From Diaporthe sp. PMI_573 (Eukaryota > Ascomycota > Sordariomycetes > Diaporthales > Diaporthaceae), in assembly GCA_021399435.1 (NCBI GenBank), contig JAJTUP010000075.1:1-64000 (forward strand): 64,000 nucleotides of DNA, given 5' to 3'. Position 1 is the first letter of the stretch. Every line of letters starts with the position of its first letter. The notes under the pieces are model-generated. The model had not been told where the DNA came from. It did no database searches and saw only the letters and a program-made list of their open reading frames with translations. Below are positions 10,451-21,396 of the stretch, piece after piece. The position numbers and the translations under genes were made by a program.

Positions 10451-11753
10451 GCCCATTCCGACTTGCATGCCATTGCAAAGGCTCCAGTCAGAATGACAAG
10501 CCCCAAAGACTCGGCCGGAAGTTTTACGGTGGCTCGGATTACTTCAATTCACTCAGCTCACCGATAAGCGGGCCATCAGGTCATTTTGTAGCAAACGCTT
10601 CATCTTTGTCTCTCTGCAGGTTGGTACCGCCTCAATCCTACCAGGCACCGACATGCGAGACTCCGGAATTGCAAGTGCCCAAGGATGAAGACTCTCGGCC
10701 GCGCTGTCCACTGACCAACAGTGGCCCACATGGTGAATGAATTGACCGCATTATTGTGCTTTCATAATGAATGCCCTAAGTGTAGTAATGACGCGAGATT
10801 TGACCGCGAGTTCTTTGATAAGGAAGGAGTCCAGTGGTTCCTTTGTCGTCACGCTTGGGGCAGCTTCGGTGCGTAGTGATGGAGTATTTGAATGGCGGTA
10901 GACTCCGTCTCAATCACGGAGTATTCCACGGTAGAGACTTATGGGAATAGAGCTGCAGCAAGTTGATAGTGGTTCAACCGTGTTGTACGCTTATATGCTA
11001 ATACATGGGCCAGATGAATTGCAGATGTGATAGTTCGGGGGACAAGCACGATAGTCAGTGCCGTCACAAAAGACGTCGGATTTGTGCCTAGAGAGCAGCT
11101 CGACAACTTTTGCCTTGAACTTTGAGCATGTTATTAATCGCTCGCCGGGACAGGAGCGCTAATGCGAACCTTCTTGCATTTCGACTCCTGTACCCTATGC
11201 ATTATCCTGCCGACGACGCACCGCAGTAGGGGCGAGAGGCCTTGGGGTCAACACCTTCCGTGGACAGTGTCCTCTCTGTGCTCGAATGGGCGGCTCACTG
11301 CGCTGCCCACAAGTAGTAGTTAATAAAATTAGATCTTAATTTCTCTTTATGTGTTTTATCTAGGCAATTTTCTTATATCTCTAGACCTTTATTAGCTTGC
11401 TAGCTTGTTGTTACTTTATCGTTACTTTATATAACGAGACTAGATGTAATAGCTATATTACTAAGACTAAGCTATTAAATGGCTGAGAAGTAAATAACTT
11501 TTTAATAAGTTGGGGCCTAATATAGTTAGGCTCTAGAAAGTAATTGTTATCTGGTATTAATTCTGAATGCGCTGCAAGTCACTGTCGTGTACCCCTGCCG
11601 AGGCAGGGGTGCCGTGGGGCGCCAAGCCTACGTGTTGCCTCTCCGCACTCTCAGAATAGCATCAGCCCCAGGGTATAACTGAGCCTTTATTTAAAGCCGA
11701 ACTGGAGGTAGGTCATACGCTTTGAAGGCAACCAACGGAGACCAAATATTGCT
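10451..11753. other. Gene-free stretch with an AT-rich relic block and a small perfect palindrome
   Basis: 10451-11310 holds no recognisable gene. 11318-11560 is strongly AT-rich with many TAG and TAA triplets, as expected of RIP-mutated transposon remains. At 11591-11610 lies ACCCCTGCCGAGGCAGGGGT, a 9-bp perfect stem around GA. Confidence 0.5.
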
Positions 11754-13015
11754 TCACTGAACCGGAGTTAAATTCGACTTTGCAGGACCGTTCACGCATA
11801 AGCTAGTGGCCGAGAACCTGCTGCCGTGCACCGGACAGTCAAACGACTTCTCCACAGCGTTCCAGCAAACGACCCCCTTCATATGCGGACACAGCGCGGT
11901 CATCTTAGTGACCTTACCGTTCTCATCCTTGTACACAGCAACGGGGTTCAGGGGCGACTCCTTCATCACACCGCCCAAATCTGCGGCCAGGTCCTCGATA
12001 TCGGTGATGTCCGATTGTGCAATGTGCTTGTATTGCGTGTTGATCTGCACAGCGTGCTTGGTCATGGACGATGCCGACTTGGCGATGGACGCGAGGCGCT
12101 TGGGAGAGTATAACTTTGTCCATGACTGTGCCCTTTGGAACCCGAATGGCGGCGGCGTACGTGCGCATGTAGGCCATTTCAGCAACCACAGAGAGCTTCT
12201 GGAGCGGAATGCAGGTTGCCTCAACGGCATAATCACACTGGACGGTATGGCCGTTCTGCGTCTGAACCTTGACCTTCGCGCTGCCCTGCTCTTCCACGGA
12301 CACGACCCTGGTGTGAGTGAAGCAGTTGAAGTTCGGTTGCTTTGACAACCATCTCAGGATTCCTGACAGGTACAATGTGGGGTGGAATGCCGCCTGGTTG
12401 CCGAAAACCGCTCCGCCTCGTTGATCCGGCTTACCATCCCAACCCTGGATGGTTAGATCCTCGTCGAACTCGACATCCAAGCCTAGCTTCTTGGCTAAAG
12501 CAGCTTCTTTCCTTAGCTCCCCAAGATCATTGTCATGGCTCCTATCACCGTTCTGGAACTGTGAAATCTCATACCCTGGGACGCGGCGGTACTCGCACTC
12601 AATCCCCAACTTCATTCAGCGACGTCACCAACATGGCTGACGGCCCAGGTGTGGCTTTCCGCGGCAGCTTTTGCGCTTTGATCACCGTGCTTCTTCCTGA
12701 TGTTGATGTAGTGGTCGTCCAGCGCATTGGAGAGGTGCCCGCTCGTGCGACCAGTTTCTCCAGAGAGGATTTCGCGGGCTTCGAGCAGGATGCGTTCTTG
12801 CCGCGGTTTACGAGCTCATAGGCGGTAGATATACCGCTGATGCCAGCGCCGACGATACACACGTTGGTGGTCAGTCCTGAGTCCAGGCTACTGAATTGCA
12901 GACGGTCGCTGGGGTTGTCTTTGTGCACCCATACCGCGTCGTTTGCGCCCGAGGTCTGGTTGAACTGGCTGTATATATCTTTTGCCGTCATCGTGGCTTT
13001 TGCGTACCCTCCCAT
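11754..13015 (-). pseudogene. Decayed paralogue of the FAD-Rieske oxidoreductase
   Basis: Three minus-strand frames together follow the protein at 7720-9591: start (DIYSQFNQTSG, then CIVGAGISGISTAYELVNRG), middle (LGIECEYRRVPGYEISQF) and end with both Rieske motifs (CPHMKGVVCW, CPVHGSRF). The copy has three breaks. One base is missing near 12795, just after the FAD-binding motif. A second frame change is near 12616. At about 12108 the sequence jumps from GTVMD to KLYSPKRL, losing what corresponds to roughly 8758-9171 of the intact gene (about 414 bases, 138 codons) and changing frame. Residue identity in shared parts is high but synonymous sites differ, so the duplication is old. TAG stops are not enriched, so simple decay rather than RIP. 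The intact copy cannot be replaced by it. Confidence 0.9.
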
Positions 13016-15454
13016 GTATTTGTTATCAGCAGCTGTCTTTGAGAAAAGGCAAGAACAGCACGATCTGAGGACAGTTAAAAAGCGACGATAGCAGACGTCA
13101 TCAACAAGGAACAATTGACCTACCTTGACGTCACGACAATTAACCGCCGTCACCTGCGGTTTTAGCTGCGTCATGATGATCCTACCGCTGGCCAATTGCG
13201 CGAGTCCGTAATACGTGGCGAGGGTCTTATACAGCACGTCATAACGTTCCTACACATATTGCAGTGCAAGTGGGAGCAATTCATCAATGTTCCTAAGGTA
13301 CGGGTCGTTTCTGCTTGCCGGCCGATAATGTGGGCACACTCATTTAGTCAAGCTAAGTCCAGAGGATCACCCACCCAGCTTCCCTTCAGAACGATTCAGA
13401 GTACTAGCCATTGTGACTTGCCAATAATACATGCTTTCCGGAATTCGCCAACAATAATACGTCGTTCTGCCTGCGAAGGCTCTGTGAACCATTGCTCGAC
13501 GTGCTATCTGTAGACTATTAGCTCGATTTTCGGACTCTTATGCCTCTAGATAGCGGGATGGAGTGTTTTCGCCATAATGAAGGGCAGTACAACCTAAGAC
13601 CTACATAACACAGGCTGCTAGGTGCATGTCATACATGGCGTCATCGATCGACTAACATGCACGCACTCTAGCGCCCCATTGTCCCGGCTCTCTCAAGAAG
13701 GTATCAACTACGTCACCGGTCCCTTGATTCTTCACGTGGTATCAGACTGCTTGAGCTTTATGCTGATAATGTATTCGGTGGTCCCTTGCCCTTCAGACTG
13801 CTCCTCGTCGCCGATAAAAGCGCTGCTTTATGGCATCGTCACACAGCCACGCAAGCTCAGGACCTTTCCACAAGATGGAGTGGGATAGTCACGATTTTCA
13901 TACTTATCCCACCGCCCACGGTACCTGGTCAGAAAAGTCCAGCAGAAAAGGCGCGGTTGAAGACTATCGGCGCAGTTGTGAGGCGGATCGTTCACAGGAA
14001 AGAGGAGAGATGACCTGAAGAAATAGATGTGACACCCATCCGCGCGGTGAGTCGCGCAGTATGGTGATTCTATGCCAGTGTGGCGAGCTGTCCTGGGACA
14101 GGCTTGTGGTGTTTACCGTGACCGACCATGTCATATGATGCGACCGCCTTGACATCATATGTCTGCCTCGACCACAAACCGTCTTCTAGGAGCATTCCGA
14201 AATGACGTGTTAGTTTGGTCATCAATAGTCAGTCGCCAATTTGACGCAAACCGCACGTTCCGGGAGTGGGGACATCATTGCCCTCGGAGCAAAAGAGCTA
14301 GAACGACGAGAGCCAGGGAAGCAAAGCAACCAAAAGGTGACATAGAGTGGGAGGAAGAGGAGAGCAGTTGGTGCGAAACCAGCGAGTACGGAAGCCAGAA
14401 ATACGAGATGTCAAGAAGGAGGCTGGAGATTCAGGTAACCGAAGCCGATCAAGCCGATGATTTCCATAGGATATTGCGATGGCGAACATCAATAGTGTAT
14501 TCCGTGGCCTTCCGCGTGAGATCCTTAGATCAGCTACTGTCTATTCTCAACGCCTGATGCGTGAGTGAGAGTCTGCAGACAAGTCAGCCACGTCTTCTGC
14601 AGGACAGGCATCAGGACTATTCGTAGAGCTAGCGGCGTCGTTTCTGCGCACATATCGGCCATGCCGGCCAAAGAGTGGGCACATATATCAGAGTCAGCTG
14701 GCTGGGAATCTCCCCGGCCTTGGGGGCAGGGGGGTTGCGAAAACGGTTACAATTAGGTGATCAAATCAAACCGACAGAGGCATGGCTGCAAGGATTGTGA
14801 CCTCAACCCTATGGCTGGACGCTTTGCCCCAGTCTATAAAGTCTCTAGAACTGTAAACAGTTAGAAATTACTCTGAAGGTTAGGCATGAATATATAAACT
14901 GATTGCTAAATAAGCTAATTAACAGTGACTTTATATTATATCAGTGCGTTTTAGTTTCCTACTAAAATCAATTGACATCTACTAGATGTCGCAGCGTACG
15001 TCCTAAGGGCCTAGCTCAAAAGCTGGCGTAGAGAGATGTAATAATTTAGAGGCGCCAGGGACTTCTAATATCGATGTTCTGGTTATTAAATAATCGGGAC
15101 AGAATATTCATTTTAGCGGAATGTCTCCTTCAGTTGCTATTAAACTAGAGATCCCGTCTTGCCAAGTTAGTTATAAAATCAATTGAAATTGAAATCTTCG
15201 GAGCTCGCATGAGTACTTGTGCCCGGGGCTGCATGTGCGGATATGAACGGCCTATCACTACATCGAGGAGCGACGACGATTGGTATTTTAACTACTAAAA
15301 GGGCTTATTTGACTCCAAAACTAGACCCGGTTGCGATTTCTATAAAGAAAATAGTTACAAGCTTCCCGACATGTACACTCTCTAACAAAACTTGTTTGCC
15401 GCCCCTCCACCGAAAACAGCTGTAGACACAAGTAGACATAAGCAGAGTCTAATT
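13016..15454. other. Gene-poor stretch with an AT-rich relic block
   Basis: No supported gene. The longest frame (14159-14557, plus, 132 codons) has an acidic, charged centre but no recognisable domain. 14760-15210 is AT-rich and stop-rich, like RIP-mutated repeat remains. Possible minus-strand 5' sequence of the FAD-Rieske pseudogene lies in 13016-13237. Confidence 0.4.
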
Positions 15455-16855
15455 CTAACCGGCCTGGTACACACCTAGCGCAGCAACAAATGGATTGATC
15501 TGAGTGATGTTGTATGGTGTAACTCTAATGTTCGAGCCCGTGAGTGCAAGAAACATGGTCCCATTGTTGGCTGGGTCACCTGCCCAAGTCGAAACGTTCG
15601 GTTGAATGGTACGCGCTGTCCGATTTTGGAGACAGAGGTCCAGGAGTGGGGAATATGTAACATTGAGTTGTGAGACCCATGCCGCATATTTCGGCTCCCT
15701 GACATTGGTTGAAGTCACGTAGCTATTGTTGGGACCGACAAGTTGACCAGGTTCATCCCAGTGTAAGAAAACCTCACGGCCAGGGTACGAGAGTGGAATG
15801 GTGCGGTTTTGGCTGATGGCCGCATCACAGCCCTGTAATGGGTCAGTTGCGTTGACGCATAACTCCTTTGAAGGAATGTTGGCCGTGGAGAGAGTGTTGC
15901 TCCATCCACCAGTCGTCTCGTTCCAGGTATCGGAGTTATTGATACGTGCTGGGTTAGGCTGATTGAGAATGTGCAGGGCGGGAAAGTTTTGCCAGATCAG
16001 ACGTGTTTGATCAGAGGGGCAGCTCGAGATGTACGGCGCAAGCAGAGTCCAAGCCCAAGATTGCGGAATTCCAGGCGTGTGCCATTCAGGCATGGGGAAT
16101 TGACCGCCAAACTGTCGAAAGATGAGTTGTTGGCGAGCCTCGACCGTAATGCTCTGCAACACTAGCTGTGCGGCAGGCCCCGAATTGAGGTGCGGCAAGA
16201 AGCCGTATACCCCGGCTTCGCCCCAGCGCGTGAGTTTCTGGTTGAAGTCGATATACTCACGGACGTTGGAAACGGGATAGTTGTACGTGCACTGCTTTGG
16301 CGCCCGAGGACCGAGCATATTTGTTATGACTGTGGCGTGGCCAACCTCTTGATCGGCCATGTGTTGAATGAGAAATCTGTCTTCGGCGTTGATCCCGTAG
16401 GCTTCAAACTCTTCGTCTGAGTACGTCGCCAAACCCCAATGGAAAAGGTCCAGCTCGATCCATTCCTGGTAAAGGGCCAAAGCCAAAGACTGGTAGTCAA
16501 AGTCGCTTTGGACGCGATATACTGGCTCAGACCCATTGGTGCCCAGCCCGCCACTGGGCGTGAATGGTGCGGGTTGGTCTCCATGTAGCTTGCCATCGAG
16601 TGGATAGTCAAAGGAGCCGCTGGGAGGAGGCAGTACCGGAATTGAGGGACCGAGGACCGAGGTCGAAATAGCACCAGTGCTGGTTGCCGGCGGACCGGTG
16701 TATGGACCATGAGAGGTAACATTAGTATGGGATACAGCAGATGGGATGAGTTGTTCTGAAGCAATAGTCGTGTGTTCGTAAAGCTGCAGGGGGACTGCTC
16801 TCGCCAAGCTCACAAAGCCAACTAACCCGGTGCAACGGGTGACAACGTGTCTCAT
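15455..16855 (-). CDS. Rds1-type secreted ferritin-like protein
   Basis: Single exon, 466 residues, ATG at 16855 and stop at 15455-15457. The first 20 residues (Arg, then hydrophobic LVGFVSLARA) form a signal peptide. A Thr/Ser/Pro-rich linker follows, then from about residue 110 a ferritin-like four-helix domain: the helix YQEWIELDLFHWGL and the ADQEVGHATVI motif carry the Glu and His pattern of that fold. The second half has many Asn-x-Ser/Thr sites, as in secreted glycoproteins. The family (Rds1, first known as a stress-responsive protein in fission yeast) is common in Pezizomycotina; its biochemical role is not settled and metal binding is inferred. Length is typical and no damage is seen. 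It is transcribed away from the hAT insertion. Confidence 0.9.
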   Translation of the reverse strand: MRHVVTRCTGLVGFVSLARAVPLQLYEHTTIASEQLIPSAVSHTNVTSHGPYTGPPATSTGAISTSVLGPSIPVLPPPSGSFDYPLDGKLHGDQPAPFTPSGGLGTNGSEPVYRVQSDFDYQSLALALYQEWIELDLFHWGLATYSDEEFEAYGINAEDRFLIQHMADQEVGHATVITNMLGPRAPKQCTYNYPVSNVREYIDFNQKLTRWGEAGVYGFLPHLNSGPAAQLVLQSITVEARQQLIFRQFGGQFPMPEWHTPGIPQSWAWTLLAPYISSCPSDQTRLIWQNFPALHILNQPNPARINNSDTWNETTGGWSNTLSTANIPSKELCVNATDPLQGCDAAISQNRTIPLSYPGREVFLHWDEPGQLVGPNNSYVTSTNVREPKYAAWVSQLNVTYSPLLDLCLQNRTARTIQPNVSTWAGDPANNGTMFLALTGSNIRVTPYNITQINPFVAALGVYQAG

Positions 16856-17381
16856 GATTGGCAGCGGACAAAGATGGGTGACGGTTATCTAGGTTAGGCT
16901 CTAGAACTCTAAACCAACTTCTAGGGCAAGGCAAACTGGATTTAAAAGTTATTCAGCTGCCCAAACTAACGCGTATGTGACGCACACGAGCTCACCGAAT
17001 TACGAATTGTGAGAGCGCGTTCAAATCGTGGAGACTCAAATGATTGGCGTGACGATTACGTCAACGGATCGTCAACCTCCTTATTCACCGATGCATGACG
17101 GGTACATAGTCATTTATATTCCAGCCATAATCACGGTAAAAAATGTAACCGACTCAAATCATTGGATCATTACTCGTCATCAACGCAACACTATCACTGT
17201 TGCATGCGGCGGGAGGGGCAGACATCACTTTGAATGACGTGAAATTGACTGTGAACTGGACATCTATTTCGGCATGCGATACCCGATGCTTTCATCACTT
17301 TTCAATGTAACTCTACCTAACTTACGTCTCTCGCTTATGTAGATGACGCAAATATGTATTGCCATCGTCATCGACTACTGG
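16856..17381. other. Upstream region of the Rds1-type gene
   Basis: Spacer between the Rds1-type gene and the hAT insertion. Several TGACG/CGTCA motifs occur (for example 17047-17075 and around 17235), which may be bZIP or CREB-type sites, but I cannot test this. No gene is seen. Confidence 0.35.
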
Positions 17382-17389
17382 CCTGTGTC

Positions 17390-18379
17390 CAGGGTTGGAA
17401 ATCGATCGACTGATCGATTCGATCGATTCGATTAATCGATTCGATTTCGATTTCGATCGATCGATCCAACCTGTCAATCGATCGATATCGTATCGATCAA
17501 ACCTCCAATCGATCGATTTGATCGCCGATCACCACGTACTTCGGAGGTGTCCCGGGTAGGTTGCGCATGGCAGCTCATAGTATGATACGCGACGAATCTG
17601 TCGCCGGACGCGTCTGCCCTGGCAAGTCGTCAGGGGCCCCAGGCAGCTACACGCGACGCGTGGCAGCAGGAAATGACCCAACGTATGAGCTGTCAGATTC
17701 TAATGACACTTCAGCAGCTGGGACTACTAGTGCCTTGGACTATATTGAACGTCGACTGGCTTTTAGTCGGTCATTGACTACTCCTGACTCTCAAGAGCGA
17801 CAAGGCCAACGACAACAGCAGTCAGCGGCGATGCCACCACAGGACGAGCTTGATCAGTATCTGTCAGAGCTACCGGTTGACAATATCGCATACAAAGCTG
17901 ACCTAATTGGTTGGTGGAGGGACGTCGGCGTTGTGCGTTTTCCCCGGCTGTCTTATATGGCTGTTGACTTTCTTACTATCTCATCGTCTTCTGCAGAAAC
18001 GGAGAGAGACTTCAGCAGTTGCGGGAGGATGGTAACACCACTCAGGTCCCGCCTACGGCGGCATATTGTGGCCATGGCCCAGTGCCTTCGTTCCTGGAGC
18101 AAAGCCGGTATTTATCAGCCGGCTCTTCCTTTTAGTCTCCTTGAAGGGGATAATTGGAGGCAAGTTCTTCAATTGGTGGGTAGGATTACCGTAGATAGTA
18201 ACAACGAAGACCAGCATTGATCGATTTGGTCGCCGATCGACGTCGATCGATCGATTTGAATTAGTGATCGATCGATTTGAATTAGTGATCGATCGATATC
18301 GATCGATTGAAGGTGACGATCGATATAAATCGATCGATCAGGGCTCGGAATCGATCTGTACGATCGATTTCCAACTCTG
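17390..18379 (+). mobile_element. Internally deleted hAT transposon, 990 bp, with intact ends
   Basis: The left end begins CAGGGTTGGAAATCGATCG and the right end, read inward on the minus strand, begins CAGAGTTGGAAATCGATCG: 18 of 19 bases match, and CAGGG is a usual hAT start. Each end continues into subterminal arrays of GATCGAT-type words (17396-17535 and 18217-18366). The element is flanked by identical 8-bp copies of CCTGTGTC at 17382-17389 and 18380-18387, the target-site duplication length of hAT. Inside is one frame coding the C-terminal dimerisation region only, so the element cannot move itself but could be mobilised by a full relative. Confidence 0.95.
17561..18220 (+). pseudogene. 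hAT transposase remnant with C-terminal dimerisation domain
   Basis: An open frame of 219 residues. From about residue 95 it shows the hAT dimerisation (hATC) region: an acidic DELDQYLSEL, then WWRDVGVVRFPRLSYMAVDF, SSSSAETERDFS and an Arg-rich MVTPLRSRLR. The N-terminal BED zinc finger and the catalytic RNase H-like part expected of a full transposase (about 600-700 residues) are absent. The first 60 residues may be leftover linker. The frame has no stops, so the deletion is probably recent or the fragment is kept open by chance. It lies wholly within the 990-bp element. Confidence 0.85.
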
Positions 18380-18387
18380 CCTGTGTC

Positions 18388-18840
18388 GTCTCGTCAGCAC
18401 CGCTCTCTCTCCAGAAGCTTTCTCATTCGGTACGACGGCCACCTGCATAGTAAGCCAATGAGAGGAAATGACTTTCAACTAAAAATTCTTGATTGAATAC
18501 GGTGTGACCCATCATTTGAGAGTTTGATAGTGAAGGACATCGTGTCGCATTGCCAGCTACGCTAAAAGGGAATGCGCACTCCGCTAGAACGTCACCATAG
18601 AGGTTCTGGATGCCACTAGGGTATATCAGCGTATAATTTATTATTATTATTATTCAGGAAATTATAGTATCACTGTATTTGTTTAGTATAAGTATATTAG
18701 CCCGATTATGTAAGCAGACGTGCTTTATGTCGACCGGATGTTCTGTCTCCGCTCCTTCGTATCCGGCTGCCCTCCACGATAGCTCCAGCAAAGCTGACAG
18801 TGTCCGTTTCTTCCGGATTAATAGCAAGGCCACTCGAGCA
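18388..18840. other. Spacer between the hAT element and a duplicated regulator fragment
   Basis: No gene. A short TTA/ATT microsatellite lies at about 18637-18652. Confidence 0.4.
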
Positions 18841-19050
18841 TTGATCACAACACGGCATCTCTGAGCTATGCCTTCTTCAACGAAGCCCAACGACTCCACA
18901 GGGAGGAGAGCACTGGCAACCCGCAGTACCAATTCGCCATTCCAAACATCGCTGCGACCCAGTTGCTCAGCCTCGCCGCGACCTGCCATGGCCGGAACTC
19001 TCTGGCAATGAAATACCTGGCCGAGGGCATCGAGCTGGCACACCAGAATG
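18841..19050 (+). pseudogene. 210-bp duplicate of part of the fungal-specific regulator at 25.07-25.28 kb
   Basis: Read on the plus strand this encodes FFNEAQRLHREESTGNPQY through LAMKYLAEGIELAHQNG, the same as minus-strand codons at about 25070-25275. By eye only two or three bases differ over about 210 (for example GAAGCC against AAAGCC and AACTCT against AACGCT). Similarity starts abruptly at TTGATCAC and stops after CACCAGAA. The two copies are inverted and about 6 kb apart. The fragment is too short to code for anything useful by itself. Confidence 0.9.
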
Positions 19051-20283
19051 GTGGCAGTCAAGCGAGTTAGCCCAACGACTTACCACTTACCCGCGGGAAC
19101 GCAAGGGAAATGCCACTACGGTCCTAAATGTAATCGCGGACGCGCTGTTGTCATCTGAGCACCACTTCCAATCATGATCACACCAAGAGCTGCTGGGCTG
19201 CAATAACAACTGAATGGTCTCCCTCCCGGATCCAATATCTCGTCACCATGCACATCTTGAACAACACAGAGTGCCATTTGATCACTGACGACCGCTCGGG
19301 CCTCCCTCAAACGTAGCACGGCCGATACCGCGGCCCCGCAACCCCCTAGTAAGCCACCTCAGCTCGACCAAAGCAACGCGCAGTTCGACGGCAAAGTGCA
19401 TGACTCTTTGGTGTTGCTCCAGGTTTGGGTATCAGGCAGCAATGGGCTAATGCAGTTCCGGCAACGTTGGTTGAGAAAATACCGCATCTTGCCGGTTTTA
19501 TCCGCCTTGGCTGTTGCCGGTAGACAAGCAGCTCGTGGGTCGTCGTCAAATGTGAGACAAGACAGCAAGCTCGGTCATGACCAAGACTGCAATGCAGCAC
19601 CATGATTTTTCTTTTGAGGGCGAATGGATAACGCAGATCATCCAGTCGGCTCTAAGCGATCTGCGCGGGGCGAGCCGGCCTGCCCTAAACTATAACTTGA
19701 TGTTGATAGGGCAAGCGACACAGCCACTCAATGCTGCGGCCTTCCCCGTCACCTCAAAGTGATGCAAGATAACACGGCCAATGATTCCCAATCCGGTCGC
19801 ACTTGCTGCTTCACTGCCTCACTATTTCTCATGCATCTTCTTTCAAGGCAACTGCCTCTTGCCCCTCTCGCACCGGTAAGTGACCCGCCAAGCTGAATAA
19901 ACGCCGTCTTGGCTCTAGGGTTGCTCGCCTCTACATTTGTCTGTTTATCAAGCGCTACCGAAGGCCTGATACCCATGTGTCCCCGCCGTGACATGATTAG
20001 ATGCCTGTCATTAGGCACCTGCCTGGCTTGTGCCTATATTTGCCCCGCCCGTAAGACTCGAGCCTGTTGTGGCTGTAGCGGGTCAATAAAGCCGTTTAGA
20101 GGGTCTTACAGGAGGTTCCATCAAACCAAAAACTGCAATAGACCGACGCAGTTTTCTCTTTTCCTGGAGAGGAGATAACTTCCATCATCCCTGAAGGGAC
20201 TTGAGCAATGGTACGAATGTGAGGCAATGAACTCAAACCAAGGTCTGAAGGTTAGTGGGTCAAAGGTAGCAGGGTCGCAGTAA
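19051..20283. other. Spacer without a supported gene
   Basis: Several short frames on both strands (60-90 codons), none with a recognisable domain. GC content is moderate and there is no strong stop enrichment. Confidence 0.4.
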
Positions 20284-21396
20284 GGTGCCATGAGGCTCTT
20301 TGGGGCGCTTGAGAGTGGTTTGGACAACTTTGTATTGAATTTGAGTGGGCTTCTGTCAGCCCTCCTCACAGTCCCTCCGACATTGTCTCACCCGCGGGCA
20401 CGCGTGGGTTGGCTCTGGTGCAAGAATAGTGAGGCCGGAAAATTCGCCCTTCAGACCCACTATCTTTGGTTATAAATAACCAGCCAACCCTAACCCTGAC
20501 AGTAACCAAACTAAATACAGATAAACTACAGAAATTAGGCTATCTAATAAACTAGGTTTTTGGTAAGAAATAAGGGGAATGCAGAGGTACGAAGTTAGGG
20601 TCTTAAAACAGCCCAAAAAATCGACTCACGGCCACCAAACTCATCTCCCGGCGTGCACGCCCCATGGGCACATAGCCGAAATCGAGCGTTTCCGTTTAAC
20701 ACTGTTCTATATACATAAACCCATTTTTTAAAGTTTAAAAAGACTAAAATTTTTGGGGATTTTTTTTAAACGTAGATCTTTTATTAATTAACTTAAATTT
20801 GAAGTTATAGCTACAGTACTAACTAGTGATGTTTTCGATCTTTTTTAAACATATCATTTACGTAGGCAACTCCTTAAACACGTTGCCATTATTGTTAAAC
20901 GGAAACGCTCAAATTCGGCGTGGGCACTTCACGTAAGGAGTTACCCTAGAATGCACGGAAGGAGTTACCCTAGACTTGGCGCTGGATTTCCTCTAAGTGC
21001 CTATGGGGCGTGCGCGCCGAAAGATGAGTTTGGTGGCCGTGAGTTGATTTTTTGGGCTGTTTTAAGACCCTAACTTCGAACCTCTGCATTCCCCTTATTT
21101 TTTACCCAAAAAGCATGTAACTTAGTTCATTAGATAGCCTGATTTCTGAAGTTTGTCTGTATTTAGTTTAGTTACTGTCAGTGTTAGGGTTGGCTGGTTA
21201 TTCATAGCCAAAGATGGTGGGTCTGAGGGCCGAATTTTCCGGCCCCTCCATTCGCGCACCAGAGCCAACCCACGCGTGCCCAAGGGTGAGACGATGTCGG
21301 AGGGACTGTGAGGAGGGCTGACAGAAGCCCACTCAAATTCAATACAGAGTTGTCCAAACCACTCACAAGTGTCCCAACAAGATCTCCAGTGCACCC
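20284..21396. repeat. Imperfect 1.1-kb palindrome (foldback-type element)
   Basis: The left arm (about 20284-20715) and right arm (about 20892-21396) are inverted copies around an AT-rich centre of about 175 bases. Shared blocks include GTGGTTTGGACAACT, GTTGGCTCTGGTGC, AAATAAGGGGAATGCAGAGG and GAGCGTTTCCGTTTAAC. The right arm has about 75 extra bases, including two copies of an AGGAGTTACCCTAGA-type word (about 20936-20975), which the left arm lacks. Weaker similarity continues outward on both sides to about 20240 and 21440. The matching frames MRLFGAL.. (plus) and ..SGLDNSVLNL.. (minus) are the two arms of the repeat, not genes. No target duplication could be fixed. Confidence 0.85.

Noticed and set aside
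20480..20500. AACCCTAACCCTGAC inside the palindrome as telomere repeat
   Set aside because: Just two units and mirrored imperfectly in the other arm; part of the repeat.
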